A DNA stretch of 64,000 nt from Macrotrachela quadricornifera (lineage: Eukaryota > Rotifera > Eurotatoria > Philodinida > Philodinidae), in contig JAJEKB010020675.1 in assembly GCA_022393335.1 (NCBI GenBank), positions 114,194-178,193 of the forward strand, given 5' to 3'. The translations under genes and the position numbers were made by a program. The notes under the pieces are model-generated. The model was not told the origin of the DNA, did no database searches, and saw nothing but the letters and a program-made list of their open reading frames with translations. Of the stretch, positions 48,053-61,855 are shown in pieces (the stretch's first letter is position 1; each line of letters starts with the position of its first letter).

Positions 48053-51000
48053 TTAATGTTATAAATATTACTGATCATTGTCTTAGTTTATTTATTGACA
48101 CTGAAAACAATCTTTATTATATAATAGAATATAATCATCAAATATTTAAACTTTCTCTTAATAATAATAATAATAATACAATACCAATAATAGTTGCAGG
48201 AACTATATCTTCTGGATCATTACCAAATGAACTTGATCATCCTCATGGAATATTTGTTAATATTAATTTTGATTTATATGTTGCTGATTCCAGCAATAAT
48301 AGAATTCAATATTTTAAAAATGGACAAGTAAATGGAATAACAATTGTTGCAAATCAATCATTAAATTATCCAACAAGTGTTGTTTTAGATTCTGATGATT
48401 TTTTATATATTGTTGATAATCAAAATCATCGAATTCTTCGATATGCTATAAATATTTTAAATTGTTTAATTGGTTGTTCAAAAGGTGATGGATCAAATCC
48501 AGATCAATTATCTCTTCCAAGAACAATGGCTTTTGATATTGATGGAAATCTATTTGTTACTGATCAATTTAATGATCGAATTCAAAAATTTTCGTTACAA
48601 ACCAATCTTTGTGGTTTATTATATTTATTTATTTAATTAAAAAGCACTTTTCTTATTTATCTAATTTTATTTAGATTCAATTTTTACAACAGTTAAAATG
48701 ACAACAACAACAACAACAGAGGATCAAGGTTTTATATATATTTACACCATGTATCTATATTTTTTTCTCATCATTTTCATAGAAACACCAACGAATAATA
48801 TTCAAACAATTAGTTTACCAGGTAATATAGTTAATCATTTATTTAAAGATAAATTTACCTTAATCTTTTAGTTCAAACAATCACCAATGAAAAATCCGGT
48901 AATTTATATTAGAATTAAATTAATTATAGCATGAAAATCCAGCAATAGAGTACAATTACAGTTAATGACAGTTATCAGTCAACACAGATTCCACATATTC
49001 ATATGTGGTAGATTCGATTTTACTATAAATTTTTTTAACTACTATTATCCTAGTTTTATAGATACACGTTTGCAACGAAGTTTTAGCTGAGGTAGAACGA
49101 CAACAACTAATTTCTGTCTCGTACCTGACTATAATGGACAGGAGGGAGAGGGGGAAGAGCTGCAAAACTCCGACTTAGAACTTATACTAATTAAATTCAA
49201 TTATATAAATGAAATTTTAAAATTAATACAATCAAAATTACCAATAGGTATTATACTTGATTATGATAGTTTTTTATTTATTGATGACAATGAAAATCAT
49301 CGAATTATTCGACAAAATCAATATGCTTTTATATATTTAATTAATGTGTTTAAAAACAAGTGGATCAACTAATAATTATTTATATTATCCATATACTATA
49401 GCATTTGATTCTTCTAGAAATATTTTTCTTACAAATCGAAATCGTCATAGAATTCAACAATTTTGTATTCAAACAAAATTCTAGTGAAATACTATCTGAA
49501 AGAGTATTGAAGCGTGTAGGGGTAGAAATTTGCACTCACTACCCCTCCCTCCCTCTCCGACAGATCGTGATCGACATTTTAATTAATTAATTAGTGACTA
49601 ATCAATTATCCATTAAAGACTGTCACATAGAACTAAGCTGTTTCTGTGACATCAACCATAGCAGCTATATCGTGTATCACATTTAAATTCTGTAGGAATT
49701 GCACGACACAGCTTTTATTTGTATATTAAATTACGAATAATATATCGTTTTAGATCAAACTTCAATAACAATCTCGAATTCAAGTGATTATTTTATTAAT
49801 TCAACAATAAGTCCATTTGACAGTGTCTTCTCAATATCTTCAACAATTGATACAAATGATACTTTTACAGGTATCATCGGAAAAGTTTTCACAAATAGAA
49901 ACATTAACAGGTTTTAACGAATGAAGTTGAATAAATGACTCTGTCAGTATTTTGATGTTTATATGTATGAATCTTTTTTTTCAGAAGATAGCTCGTGCAA
50001 TTTTCTACAAAACTTAAAGAAAAGCGTTTTTCCAATGAATGGCTATAGACAAAAATACATTTTTTATAAAACCTAATTATGTCATCTCTTCTAGCTAAAT
50101 AGATATGAGACTCTACTCTAATGCAATTGTTTCTGTGTAATCTTTCTAATAAAGTTCAAAAGAAGAGATTTGGATAGGATGAAAAGTTTTCATGAGCCAA
50201 TTTTATTGGTAGGCGGGTTGAAACTAGTGATCTCTCTATTTATACGCCTCCTCAAGCGTTGCAGAAAATCACTTCATAACATTCTGTCCCTGTCGAAATC
50301 ATAAAAAAATATTTTCTTTCAACTTAGTAATATATTTGAATATGTAATAACTTTTCACTTAATGTAACAAAATAAAAATTGCAAAAGATCTTAATGATAC
50401 ATTATCATAACGAAATTCTTAATCAGAATTATTTTTATTTATTATTTAGAATGTTTTGCACCAAAAGTGAATTTAATACCTGATATATCTTTATTACAAG
50501 CAAAACAATACCTACGTAGTCATTATTTTAAAATAAGTTCAAATATAAAAATAAATTGTACTTTATCAAATTCAATTATATATAAATGGACAATAAATTC
50601 TTGTACATACATGTGTTCTAAACAATTAGATATTGATTCAATATTAAATACAAAATTTTCAGAAATTCTTATACCATCACAAACATTAAATTATGGTTTA
50701 TATGAATTTAAATTAATAGTAACAATGAATACATCACATGAATTAAAATCATCAACAGCAATAACTTATATAAAAATAATTCCATCTTCTCTTATAGTTA
50801 ATTTAATTCAATATGGAACTTCATTAATTACAGTTGGTCAATATCAAAATGTTTCTCTTCATTCAGCAAAATTTTCATTTAATCTTGATGAAAATGTATG
50901 TTCATATTTAATGAGAATTTAACCAAAAAAATAAATTTTCTTTTAAGTAATAGGAATGGACATATACATATTCATGTCGAATATTTGATCCAATTTCAAC

Positions 51001-54000
51001 TAATAATTTTTTACCAATTAATACATTTAATCATTCTTGTTTTAAAAATCAAATAATAAATTATCATCAAATAAATTCATCATTAATAATATTTGCTGGT
51101 TCATTAATAGTAAATCAAACTTATGAATTTCAAGGTAATATAATAAATCGTTATAATTCATTTCTTCAAGGTATTGGTTATTTACTTGTACAAGTTAAAG
51201 ATAATTATTCTCCAATAATTATTATTGGGTATGAATTTATTTTCATTTAAATAAATAAATAAACTTTTCTTTAATAGTTGTGTTATTTCAAATTTATGTT
51301 TATCAAAAGATGGTATTAAATATTTAAATCCTACAACACATCTATCACTTTTTTCTTTTACAATTGATAATAATTCATTAATTATCGAATATATTCAATG
51401 GAATATTTATTATCGTTTAATAAATAATACAGAATGGAAAATATTTAATAATATAAGTTCTTTTGAAAATAATTATTTATTTGGTATAAATACAACTAAT
51501 TTAACTGTAACAAAACAATTTTTTATACAAAATAAACAAATACAAAATTGGCGTTTTGAAGTTATTTATTCATTTAATATAACAACAAGTTTAAGTACAT
51601 TAGATTATATAGTTAATAAATCACCATCAAATGGTTCATGTGAAATTTTTCCTAAAAATGGTACAACAAATACTATATTTACTATTAATTGTTCAAATTG
51701 GTTTGATGAAGATAATATTAAAGATTATTCATTTTATAGTATGTTTTTTTTTTATTATCAAGAAATTTCTTTTTATATAAAATAGGTTGGACAATGAATC
51801 AATCTGAAGAGATAATACTTGCTTATACAACAGTTTCAATTATTGAAATTCAATTACCTCCTGGAGATAATAACATATCTTTAATTAATATAAAAATTTA
51901 TATTCGAGATATGTTTGATTGTGTGACACAATTTGATATAAAATCTATTATTATTATCTCTGATTTATCACGAATTAATACATTAATTGATATTTTACAA
52001 CAATCAAATAATGAATCTATAAAGGAAGTATTTAATGAATTATTTATTAATAAAGATCAAAATACTATCGCACAGATAATTACTTCATTAAGTGAACAAC
52101 TTAATAAAATGAATAAACAAGATATGGATTTTGCTTTTGCAAGTAAGTCTATATCGATACATTAATTGATAGTTTTTTTTTTGTGTTGTATAGATGATTA
52201 TCCTCTTGGAAATATTTCCATATCATCATTGGGTACTCCATATTATTACAAAGTGAGTTTTAATATTTCATCTAATTAAATAATTTTCATCTATAAATAT
52301 AGTCATCTATATCATGGAATGAATTGATTTTTAATGAATTAATTAAAAACTTGAATTATCGTGCAACAATACGAGATTATTTAATAAAATATCTTCCTTC
52401 AAATATTTCTATGAATACATTAGAAAATATTAAATTAGAATCATCTATTCTTGTACAAATAACTAAATCAACAAATGAATTAACACGAACAACTATTGTA
52501 ACAATTTTTTTTTATTATTAGTTTTATTTTTTAAATATCTAATCAATAGATAATTGCTTCAAATAAATGTCATCAATTATTAATTTATTTTAAATCTATC
52601 GTTTTAAAAATTCTTTATGAAGATACTTTATATGTATCTACACGTATTATTCAATGTATTAGTAATGTTTTTACTGTAAGTATTGAAATTTAATTTAAAA
52701 TAAAAAAAAAATTTCTTGAAAATAAAATATTATAAGTCAATAAATGGACCATTACAACAACGAATAAATATTCTTGATAATGATATTATTGATGAAAATA
52801 ATTTTAATGATGATTATGAATTTATTTTATCTGAAGTACAAATTTCACATAAATCAATTAATAATTATTATCAAAATAAAATTGTAAGTTTAAATAAATA
52901 TTTTAATTAATTAAAATATCTATGTATAGGCAAAAATAATTAATAAACAATTTAATGAAATAATATTATTACTTACTTATATATTAAATATTCATTTAAA
53001 TATAGAACAAAATATAATAATTAATTGTAATGAAATATATTTTTCATTAGAAAAATTAATAATTAAATCTCTTGAAAATAGAATAATTAAATTAATTGAT
53101 AATAGTCAAATAAAATTTCCATCAAATATTGATTTAATTGAAAAAGAAAATACAAATATTATTTTATTTCGAGTAAGTTATCTAGTTTTTCATTATATAA
53201 TTCATATGTGAAATATAATCTCTACAGAAATTGCGCGATACAATTTTTTTTTATATTTAAATATAGACACAAATACAACGAATTGCTTTATTAAATGATT
53301 ATCAATTTAATTTTCGAATTGATTTTTCCCGATCAATATCATTATCAATACTTGATGAAAATTTTAATGATATTTCATTAAAAATTAATGATAATAATCC
53401 AATTGAATTATTTATACCTCGTGATCCAAATTTATTTCTATCATCAATGATATTTCAAAATGTTACTTTAATTAATGATAATCGATTATTTAATTTATAT
53501 TTAATTAATCTTAATGAAAAATCTATATCATTACATTTTGAAATTCAACCAGTTAATATAAATAAAAGTTATTTTTTTATATATAAATTTGATAAACCAT
53601 TTCAAATAGATAATTTAATGAATGAAATTGACTATTGGAATTTATTTTGTCCTCGAAGTAAATTTATTTTTTTTTTGTTTATTTTTAAAAGAATAAAGAT
53701 AATTTATTTAATTAAATATAGATTTATCAATTGATAATATATATAAATATTATCTTGATAATCGTATTATATCAAAACATCATTCAATTATATTTGGATT
53801 AAGAGAATTAAATATTAAAGAATTTGAAAATTTTTGTTATTTAAATATATCAAAAGATAAACCACCAATTATTAATAATCCATTAAATTTTACATCAAAT
53901 TATTATCTACGTGTTTATACATCTGCTTGTTATTATCTTGATAAAAATAATATTTGGAAATCAAATGGATTATGGGTATAGTTAGTTTTTTTTTCTGTAT

Positions 54001-54103
54001 AAATATATGAAAATATAATGTATTTCTTTTTTTATATTATAAGGTTGGTCCTTTAACAAATCATAATAAAACACATTGTTTTTCTAGTCATTTTCACTAT
54101 TAA
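48053..54103 (+). CDS. NHL-repeat / REJ / GPS surface protein, 5' cut by gap and ending at the GPS
   Basis: The open frame enters from the gap. Exon 48053-48613 holds NHL propeller blades (LDHPHGIFVN-LYVADSSNNRIQ, YPTSVVLDS-LYIVDNQNHRI, LPRTMAFDI-LFVTDQFNDRIQ). Small Ser/Thr-rich exons follow (48675-48728, 48783-48821, 48872-48898, 49754-49870). Then twelve exons: 50450-50895, 50954-51228, 51278-51738, 51786-52142, 52194-52252, 52303-52497, 52550-52675, 52737-52883, 52930-53172, 53267-53657, 53722-53975, 54044-54103, all phase-compatible. The exon at 50450 onward is REJ-like, as in polycystin-1 relatives (YKWTINSC, SEILIPSQTLNYGLYEF, WFDEDNIKDYSFYSW). The end is a GPS motif (CYYLDKNNIWKSNGLW, CFSSHF). 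A stop follows two residues later, so no 7TM/PLAT/channel part is present. It could be a secreted form or a truncated pseudogene. Confidence 0.75.
49218..49484 (+). pseudogene. Orphan degenerate NHL repeats inside an intron
   Basis: Within the 855-bp intron 48899-49753 a broken frame reads LPIGIILDYDSFLFIDDNEN then HRIIRQNQ and, after a frameshift, YYPYTIAFDSSRNIFLTNRN then RHRIQQF. These are two NHL blades resembling the last blades of the upstream exon. They are probably a decayed internal duplication, skipped by splicing. Confidence 0.6.
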
Positions 54104-55764
54104 ATAACAATGAAATTTTATACAAATCTTATTTCATTTAATTGTATTGTAAATATCTTTGTTATTAGTTATTCTATCTGTAGCGCTTTTTGTAAATGCT
54201 TCGTTTCTATATACAAAATCAACATATTTTTAATATAGAAAAGCCGTTAATAACAAAATGTTTGTAATATTTGTCAGTTGATTACAACTGGCAAATTATT
54301 TTTTTTTGACTTAATCTTGTAATACGTCTTTTCTTTATCATTTGTATTAATAATAATATGCCACTATAAGTATTAAGCTTATCTTTTCACAATATTTTGT
54401 AACCTGTGCAAAAGTGAAAATAGAAGAAGTTGCGTATATTCATGATATCACCATCCAATATAGTACGAATTGATTGCCGAAAAATTTTACTTCTACAATA
54501 GTAAATGAAGCGTTTCGAGATGGAAAGATTCCATTTCGACAAGCAATTTACCGATTAGCAAATCAAAGCTGCCTTAGAGCAGTGTTTTATACTGGAATAT
54601 AGCTAAACAGGCAGGCTATTTTTCTTCTTCTTGTAGTGTTCGAATTTATAATTTTTGACCATTTAAGGAGGAGAGTTTTAGGTATGTCCCATTGCCGAGT
54701 AATACCAAGAAAAATGAGTGTGAAATTTTGAATTCTAATTCAGCCACTATAAATTCGTAAGCTCAGAATTTCGGTCTCAGTTTACATGATCCATCTCATG
54801 ACTCAACAAGTCAGTTTAATGCGAGTGAAACTTTTATCGTCAGCTAAATAAATTATAAATGAAAAAAAAATTAGTTCTTTTTGTCTAAACTTATGATAAA
54901 ATCTTTACTTATACCTTTTGTGACAAACCATTAGTAGAAAAAGAATTTTTATCTTTTGTTGCATTAGAGATGTCATATATAAAGTAAAAGGTATTATATA
55001 ACAGAATATCAAACTGGATCACCTTACTATTTTTCATTATTTTACGATATTATACAACTTTTCTAGTAATTTATTTCAAATTTAGTAACTTCTAAAATGC
55101 CTAAAAATCATTTGTCTCTATCATCTCTAAATCATAATAGTTTTTTTCAACCAGAAGAATAAGAATCGATTTGGTATTAAACTATATTTACATAATGATA
55201 AAAAAAAATGCTGCTGAATACTTAATGATTGAAACAAGATCAGTATCATAAAAACCAAAATATATATGTAACAGCAAAATGAACAAGTAAATCTACATAA
55301 TAAATGGCACAAATACGTATTATCTTTTTAGTTTTTCCTTCCTATTCTATAATTTACGATTTGTCTCGGATATCTTAACAAGATTCTTTAAAATTCTTTT
55401 GTAAGTTTACTCCACCACTTATGACGTCAATATTCTTGTAATTATTGAGGATTTCAATTATTTTCTTCATATAAGAACAAAAGCATAATTTAATAATCTT
55501 CAAATTGTCGTCAAAAGAAGCATTTTAACATCAAGCATAAATAATGTTGCATTTAATAATGTTATTATCAGTCGGATATTTTAAACTAAAAATATAAGTT
55601 TCAAATGTGCATGACTTAGCAGAGGAAGAAATTATCTAGTCTTTTTTTCTTCTTTTCTCTTCCATATATAATACTCAACTAGTTTTGTGTTACTGAACAG
55701 TGTTCTTTTCTTAAGAATATCTAACTCAAATAATACTTTATACAAAGAACAAGTTAATTCACAA
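54104..55764. other. Spacer between REJ gene and GPCR
   Basis: Read for the missing membrane part of the REJ protein: no PLAT, transmembrane or channel exon was found. No other gene seen. Confidence 0.5.
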
Positions 55765-56736
55765 ATGGCTTTTCAAGTTAATCAATTATTTCGATTTTGG
55801 TATTTTATTGTTTTAAATACATTATCAATTCCATGTTCTATTTTTGTTCTTTATCATCTTTTATTTGATCGAAGTCTTCGTCAAGCTCTGAACAATCATG
55901 TTATTATTGTTATTCTTATTAGTAATCTCATCATTCAACTAACAGATATTCCATTCCTTATACACTTTTCTCGAGTTGGTACAACTTGGCAATTTACAAT
56001 TCAATTTGGTCAATTTTGGATGTTAACAGATTATATATTTTATCCAACGGAATTAATACTTTTCGCTTGGGCTACAATGGAAAGACATATACTTATATTT
56101 CATGGTCAATGGTTATTAACAAAAAGAAAACGATTTTTTCTTCATTATCTTCCTATAATAATAATTCTTACCTATGGTTTCATCTATTATCTTACGATGG
56201 TTGTGTTCCTATCTTGTGGAAATATGAGCGCTCCCAATCGAATAACTGGAGTTCCTATTGCTTGTGCACATGCTAATGTGCCTTTTGCATTGTGGGATCT
56301 TTTTGGTAATTATATTTGTCCAACAATTCTTACATTAATTTTTAGTATTGGTCTTATGATTCGTGTTCTAGTTAGAAAATCTCGTTTAAATCAAGGAATT
56401 CAATGGCGAAAACAACGAAAAATGATTATTCAAATATTATTTATAACAACTGTCTGTGAAATATTTAATTTTCCATGGGCATTTCTAGCATTTTGCAATA
56501 CAGTTAAATTCCCAATAGATACTGATAAGAGAGCTTTTTCAGTGATATTTTTTTTTCCCTATAGTTTTATGTTCTTTTGTCCATTTGTATGTTGTGCAAT
56601 GTTACCAAAATGTGGAGAAAAATTAAAGAAATTATTCTTATGGCGACAACAACGACGTGTTATTCATCCTGCAATAATAATTAAGAATTCTAAACAAGTC
56701 AATGGAGGACTTCAAAAAATAAATATTATTCATTAA
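55765..56736 (+). CDS. Rhodopsin-like (class A-type) GPCR, orphan
   Basis: Intronless, 323 aa from ATG 55765; the frame is open further upstream but without an ATG. Seven hydrophobic segments are readable, starting FWYFIVLNTLSIPCSIFVLY (TM1, 11-30) and HVIIVILISNLIIQL (TM2). TM3 ends in ATMERH (103-108), where most class A receptors have DRY. After TM5 a basic loop reads RKSRLNQGIQWRKQRK, and TM6 contains IFNFPWAFLA in place of the usual FxxCWxP. The pattern WATMERHILIFH matches a receptor group expanded in rotifers, as far as remembered. It is a surface receptor coupling to G proteins; ligand unknown. AATAAA occurs about 40 bases after the stop. Confidence 0.88.
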   Translation: MAFQVNQLFRFWYFIVLNTLSIPCSIFVLYHLLFDRSLRQALNNHVIIVILISNLIIQLTDIPFLIHFSRVGTTWQFTIQFGQFWMLTDYIFYPTELILFAWATMERHILIFHGQWLLTKRKRFFLHYLPIIIILTYGFIYYLTMVVFLSCGNMSAPNRITGVPIACAHANVPFALWDLFGNYICPTILTLIFSIGLMIRVLVRKSRLNQGIQWRKQRKMIIQILFITTVCEIFNFPWAFLAFCNTVKFPIDTDKRAFSVIFFFPYSFMFFCPFVCCAMLPKCGEKLKKLFLWRQQRRVIHPAIIIKNSKQVNGGLQKINIIH

Positions 56737-56926
56737 CAATTATGTTCTTTGTTGCGTATATTTTTGTTGTGCAAAATAATAAAATAAAATGAAATAACAT
56801 CTACTTTTTATAGTTTATTTATAACTTAGTTACAGACAGTTAATGCATGGATGATATCTTTCATAGATATAATCTTTTATCTTGATTGATGCAGACAGTT
56901 TGATGTTAAATTATTTAATGAATTTA

Positions 56927-58273
56927 TCTATATATATAAAGTAGAATGTCTGTCTGTCTGTCTATTTGTTCGCTATGCATTCAGTCCCTGTAAAAGCTAC
57001 GACCACTAAACTTTCCATGGCGCCTCCCCAGGCTTAGAGGAAGGTCATAGCGGGATCACCCACCGAGGGTGTGAGTTTGGGTGTGTGGGTGGAATCTCAC
57101 CCAGGTAGTATTGTCTTAACTAACACTATCAAACTGTCCGCGGTAGTTTTCTGAGTCCAGTGGTGGTTTTATAGAGTGCAGTTACCATTAATGGGAGTAG
57201 TATGATAGTGTTTGGGTGAAATTTCACCCAAATTACATTGCAACGAAATTTGCACAAATTTTTTCAGAAATTTAGCGAATTTTGTTATGATTCTAAGATG
57301 AAGCATTTTGTACTGATGGTTCTTTGGTTTAAATATGAAAATCGAATGCTTCTAATAGGTTATAAGAGAAATAAATGTATGCAAGCGTTTCCTTGGTTCA
57401 CAACGATGACGGATGTATATATTTAAAGAAGAACGTGTGTGTGTTCGCTATGAATTCAGTCCGTGTGATAGCTAGCGTGACAAAAATTTCCACACTACTT
57501 CCTTAGTTTCTGAAGAAAATCAACTTGAGCTTGGAACCATTAAACGGGGTGTGCGGAAGAGGCTGGGCAACATTTTATCCCGATCAATACAGGTCAAGAT
57601 TCTGATGGGTCTCTTCGCTACATATTTGGTCATCGTAAGAGATAGCGTCACGGAACTATTCGCATCAGTTTCTTGAGTGCTACGGAAAGTCAGCTGAGTG
57701 ATTGGCGGTGAGAAAGGGAGGCGTGCGTGAAACTTTATCCAAGTCGTAAGAGACCGTAATTTTAGTCACATTCTAATCAAATGACGCAGTTCAATCTAAA
57801 TTTGAGAGTGATCGTGTCCAGAGTGGATGCGAGTGAGCATGTCAGTTTGAGCCCGATGAGAAGAGTCCTGTTGAAGATGCCTGATGCACGGTGAGAAATG
57901 GTCTGCGAAAGATACCCCAAGCACGGCGGGAAAAGCTTTGTGAAAGATACCCCATGCACGGCGGGAAAAGCTCTGTAGCAGAGGTTCCAGGTACAGTGAA
58001 AAAAGTCCTGTGAAAGAGGTATCACGTACGGTGAGAAGAGTCCAATGGCGAACTCCTAACGCATAGCAGGAACAATCCTGTTAAAGATGCCTGACGCATG
58101 CCGGTAAAAGTCCGATCCAAGAGGTTTCAGATGTGACGCGAAAATTTCTGTTGCAGATGGTTCACCCACAGGGGAAACAGTCCTATAAAAGACGTGTGAC
58201 GTACAGCAGAAAAAGTCGGATTGAAGATGCAAAACTTCAACCATATTCTCTTTGCAGCGGGTACCTCCGCTAG
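56927..58273 (+). mobile_element. Helitron-like non-autonomous element, copy 2
   Basis: Starts TCTATATATATAAAG after A (56926) and ends with a small hairpin AGCGG-GTACCT-CCGCT then AG, directly before T (58274), so the last four bases are CTAG. The head module (TCTGTCTGT...CGCTATGCATTCAGT...TTTCCA) recurs in degenerate form from about 57425 and 57600. A 22-base palindrome centred on GGGTGAAATTTCACCC lies at 57211-57232. The 3' half holds a 35-bp minisatellite. No Rep/helicase frame is present. Confidence 0.68.
57850..58235. repeat. 35-bp minisatellite within Helitron-like copy 2
   Basis: About eleven units of the type GCACGG(T/C)G(A/G)GAAAAG(T/C)CCTGTG-AAAGATACCCC follow at a steady 35-base period with moderate divergence. 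Minus-strand frames across it (57777-58025, 58056-58244) are artefacts of the repeat. Confidence 0.85.
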
Positions 58274-61200
58274 TTTATAAATAAACTTGAAAGTGATGTT
58301 GAATATTAGTCTAACACAAAACTTTCATCAAAACAATTCCGTTACATCGATTATTTCATGAAAATCAAGCTCATCTCAATAGGTTCATTGTTTTTGTATC
58401 ATTTTCATTCTCTTACATTGTTTATTTCGGAAAAGTTGGAATTACTGCATTAGTTTTTTTTCTTTTTCATCATCTTTTTTATTTGTTGAAATATAAGTTT
58501 TTATCCTTCTTTGTTTCATTATACTTAAAACCTGTAAATACAACGGTAACAATTTTCATTACTTTAGCATCATTTTCATTTTATTAAATTTGATAATTCA
58601 TGAAAACAATTGATGCATTTGAATCTCTTATCTCGATATCTGTCGTTACACATATGTACGAATGTCGATTTTATAAAATCATGTATGAAAGTGTCAGTTT
58701 TGTGGTGAAACATGGCATTTGTTTTTGCTTTCAACATCACGTCTCATTGAAAAGTTTTGCATTACAGTGATGCAGATTACATCATTTTGCGCTGTTTATT
58801 CATTCCATGGAAGAAAACATCTGCTAGATATATGGAAGCATTCATTCACAATGCTCATACATTGAAAACCAGTAATAACCAAAAAAAATATCAGCATATT
58901 TATTTCTCGTTGTTTTTAATTACAGGTCATTCATATTCACGTAGTCTTTCTATTCTTTACAGTCATTTAATGGAATCATGCATTTGTTAATATTCAAATA
59001 TTTAAAAATTATTTCTATTATATTGATGATGCAAAATAATAGTACGTTTATTGTTTACAGTGTTGCTTTCATATTCATTAAAATATATCTATCGACATCA
59101 AAATATTATGTTCTAAAAAGATACTCATCAATTCGGGAATAAAATATCAATAACTCTCACAAAATTCATTATCAGCAATCGAAACAGTCAAAATATAACA
59201 AACAATTCGTAAATCCGTCTCCTAATCATACGATGTCAATAACAATAGAAGATAATGATAGGCAAAAATTTAATACTATAAGAATTCAATTATCCATTAT
59301 TTCATTTATAAAATTTGTATGAATATTGTTGTCTGTTTCGAATATATCATAACTAATCTATTGAATTTATCACTATCTCATAAAAATAAATATTAAACAT
59401 GAATATTTTAGTAGTAATATTGTCATTCTCAAGATCTCTATAGGTCAACTTTGTTCCATTTCATTAAATTGATTTCCTTTCACATGAATAAAAACATTGA
59501 AGTAGACATATCAAGAATTCAATGATATAATCGAAACAATCCATAAATCATTTAAGCTAATATTAATATGCGAAATGAAAATTTGCTCATGTGACTTCGT
59601 AATAATATATGTGAGTAATTAAAACTGATTTAAATTAAATTCGGCGAGTAATTTTCATCAATTGAACTCATCGGTTTCACTTATGAAAAAACTATACACT
59701 CAAATTACAATATTATCATGTTCTTGCCCATTTTGTATTGCACCACTTTGAAAAACCAATTCTATCATCATGAACAACACAATAAAACCATTACTTACAG
59801 CTTAGACAACATTTTCACAAATATGAAAGGTAATACATGTATACACAATAGAATCATTCGAAGAAATTACAAACTATAAGAAAATGCTTTTACTCTTAGA
59901 TGAAAATAGCTTACACACGTATATCGAAGACACAACTAGACTATAAGCAATATTTAATAGGGTAGTGGAAAAACTTGCAAGATCAAAATGCATCTTAATT
60001 TGCTTGACTCACATTCTTACTCTTATCTTAACTAGTAGAGCAAAAAATGGTGCTACACTTAAGAAAATCTTATGATTTCGTTAGAATAACATCAGTATCT
60101 TAAGTGATCAAAATGAGTTCAGTTTTGTTCCCTGTTTTTGTCAGAAAACATTTCTCAAGGCAGCTTAAACAAATACTGGAACTGATAAGGAAAAGTTCTG
60201 TCAGAGCGAATCTACACCAAAGATAAAACCTACATTGATAAAATGTCTGTCATTTATTGGTAACAAATGTTATTAATTGTCAGAAAAATCTGCGTACGGT
60301 AAAAGTTTTAAACGCTGCCGAACTGAGGATTTTGGCTGGACAGAAGTAATCTATGAGTAGAAATCTCTTAGCCGAGGATGATCATACAGATCTGGTAATA
60401 ACCCACTGAAAAAAACGAAAATTTTGCTTCTCAGATAGAGATGACCGCCCGAACATTCCACGGTAGATGCACTCCTAGTTTCCATCCATTTTGTCGTTCG
60501 AACTACACTTGATTTTGATCTTCACAGCAAACAAAAAGAGTAAAGATAATAAAATGTCCATTAGTTTATGGTTGATTTACTTTATCACCTTTGATACTAT
60601 TCTGGTAGATACCAAAGTGTAGTGAAGCATTATATTGTTTTCGTCAGATACCAAGCCCGACTGATTCCTAGAATAACAGTTACAAGTACTGTGAATGCGA
60701 TCGTATACAGCTATAAAGATTCATAACTTGCTTTTTTGATAGTGATCATATATCGCTGTACGCAAAAAATGAATATTCATCCTTTAAGTATTTTTTTGAC
60801 ATATATCTATATATACGATAATTAATTTTGCCTTAGCTAAATGTAATAAAGTACGATATTCTTTTTTTTTTTTTAATAATATTATGTATTTCTCTTTAGG
60901 TTTTCTGCTATAATGATTAATATTTTAGTTATCCTTAATACTTCAAAAAATTTTTTTTTATGAATTATCATCTGTTTCTGAAATTTACATATTTTACACA
61001 GCAAAATAGTTTGTGTGAGTTATAGAACGAAATTTCACGGTTTCTCACCCTTACTTTATATAGTAATCGAAGTTAAAGGTTAAAGGATACGTTTTTACAA
61101 GAACCACATCTATAGATCAGTAATTCTAATGCTTCTATATTTGTATCAACACTAGAAAAAGCTTATCCATATACCTAAGTAGCGAGAGTTCGAACTGTGT

Positions 61201-61855
61201 TTCTTCTAGTTTATGTAAAATATACCAATTTCTCATTTAATCTGCTATGAAATTGCGTTGGTGAATTCAACTAAGTGAAATAAAGTTTTTCTTTTTTGAG
61301 AAAATGTTCTTCCGCAAATCATCACTTTTTCTGTAGGACAAATAGCGATATTTAGATGATAATGATGCATATAAATATGAGTTGTATTTCTAATTAATTT
61401 TTTGAGACTTCTGGCCAATCATCTTAATTTTTAATAACAAAAATGAATAACGTAATTTCAAATATCTTATTTAGAGTAAGATGACGACATTATTTATCAT
61501 AGAAAATTAGTTTTATTCAGTAAAAAAGAATTAAGAACTTAAGATGAAGATAAATATCATATTTGATACTATATAACAAGAAGAAACAATCTGATCTCTT
61601 TCCTTATTGTAACAAGTAGGTGGATTTTTATTGAACATTTTACAGTTTTTCAAAGACAAACTTTAGTTACAGATCAAGATAAATCGTTTTGAATTTTATG
61701 AAATATTTTCTAAGCAAACACATCTGATCATAGATCGATTGATTGATTGTATCAACAAGACTAAAATTGTGATATAATCTAATAAACTTAAAGAATAAAA
61801 GATTAATTATAAAGTAATCTTCTTTTTAATCTGTTTTCAGTTATCTTATCTTATG
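58274..61855. other. Long gene-less stretch (3.6 kb)
   Basis: No reading frame with a domain, no tRNA and no strong repeat. A frame at 58757-58990 was judged chance. Confidence 0.5.

Noticed and set aside
47604..48078. Open frames across the second gap
   Set aside because: Mostly N; only the NHL frame leaving the gap is real.
57777..58244. Minus-strand Cys/Phe-rich open frames
   Set aside because: Produced by the 35-bp minisatellite whose period keeps frames open.
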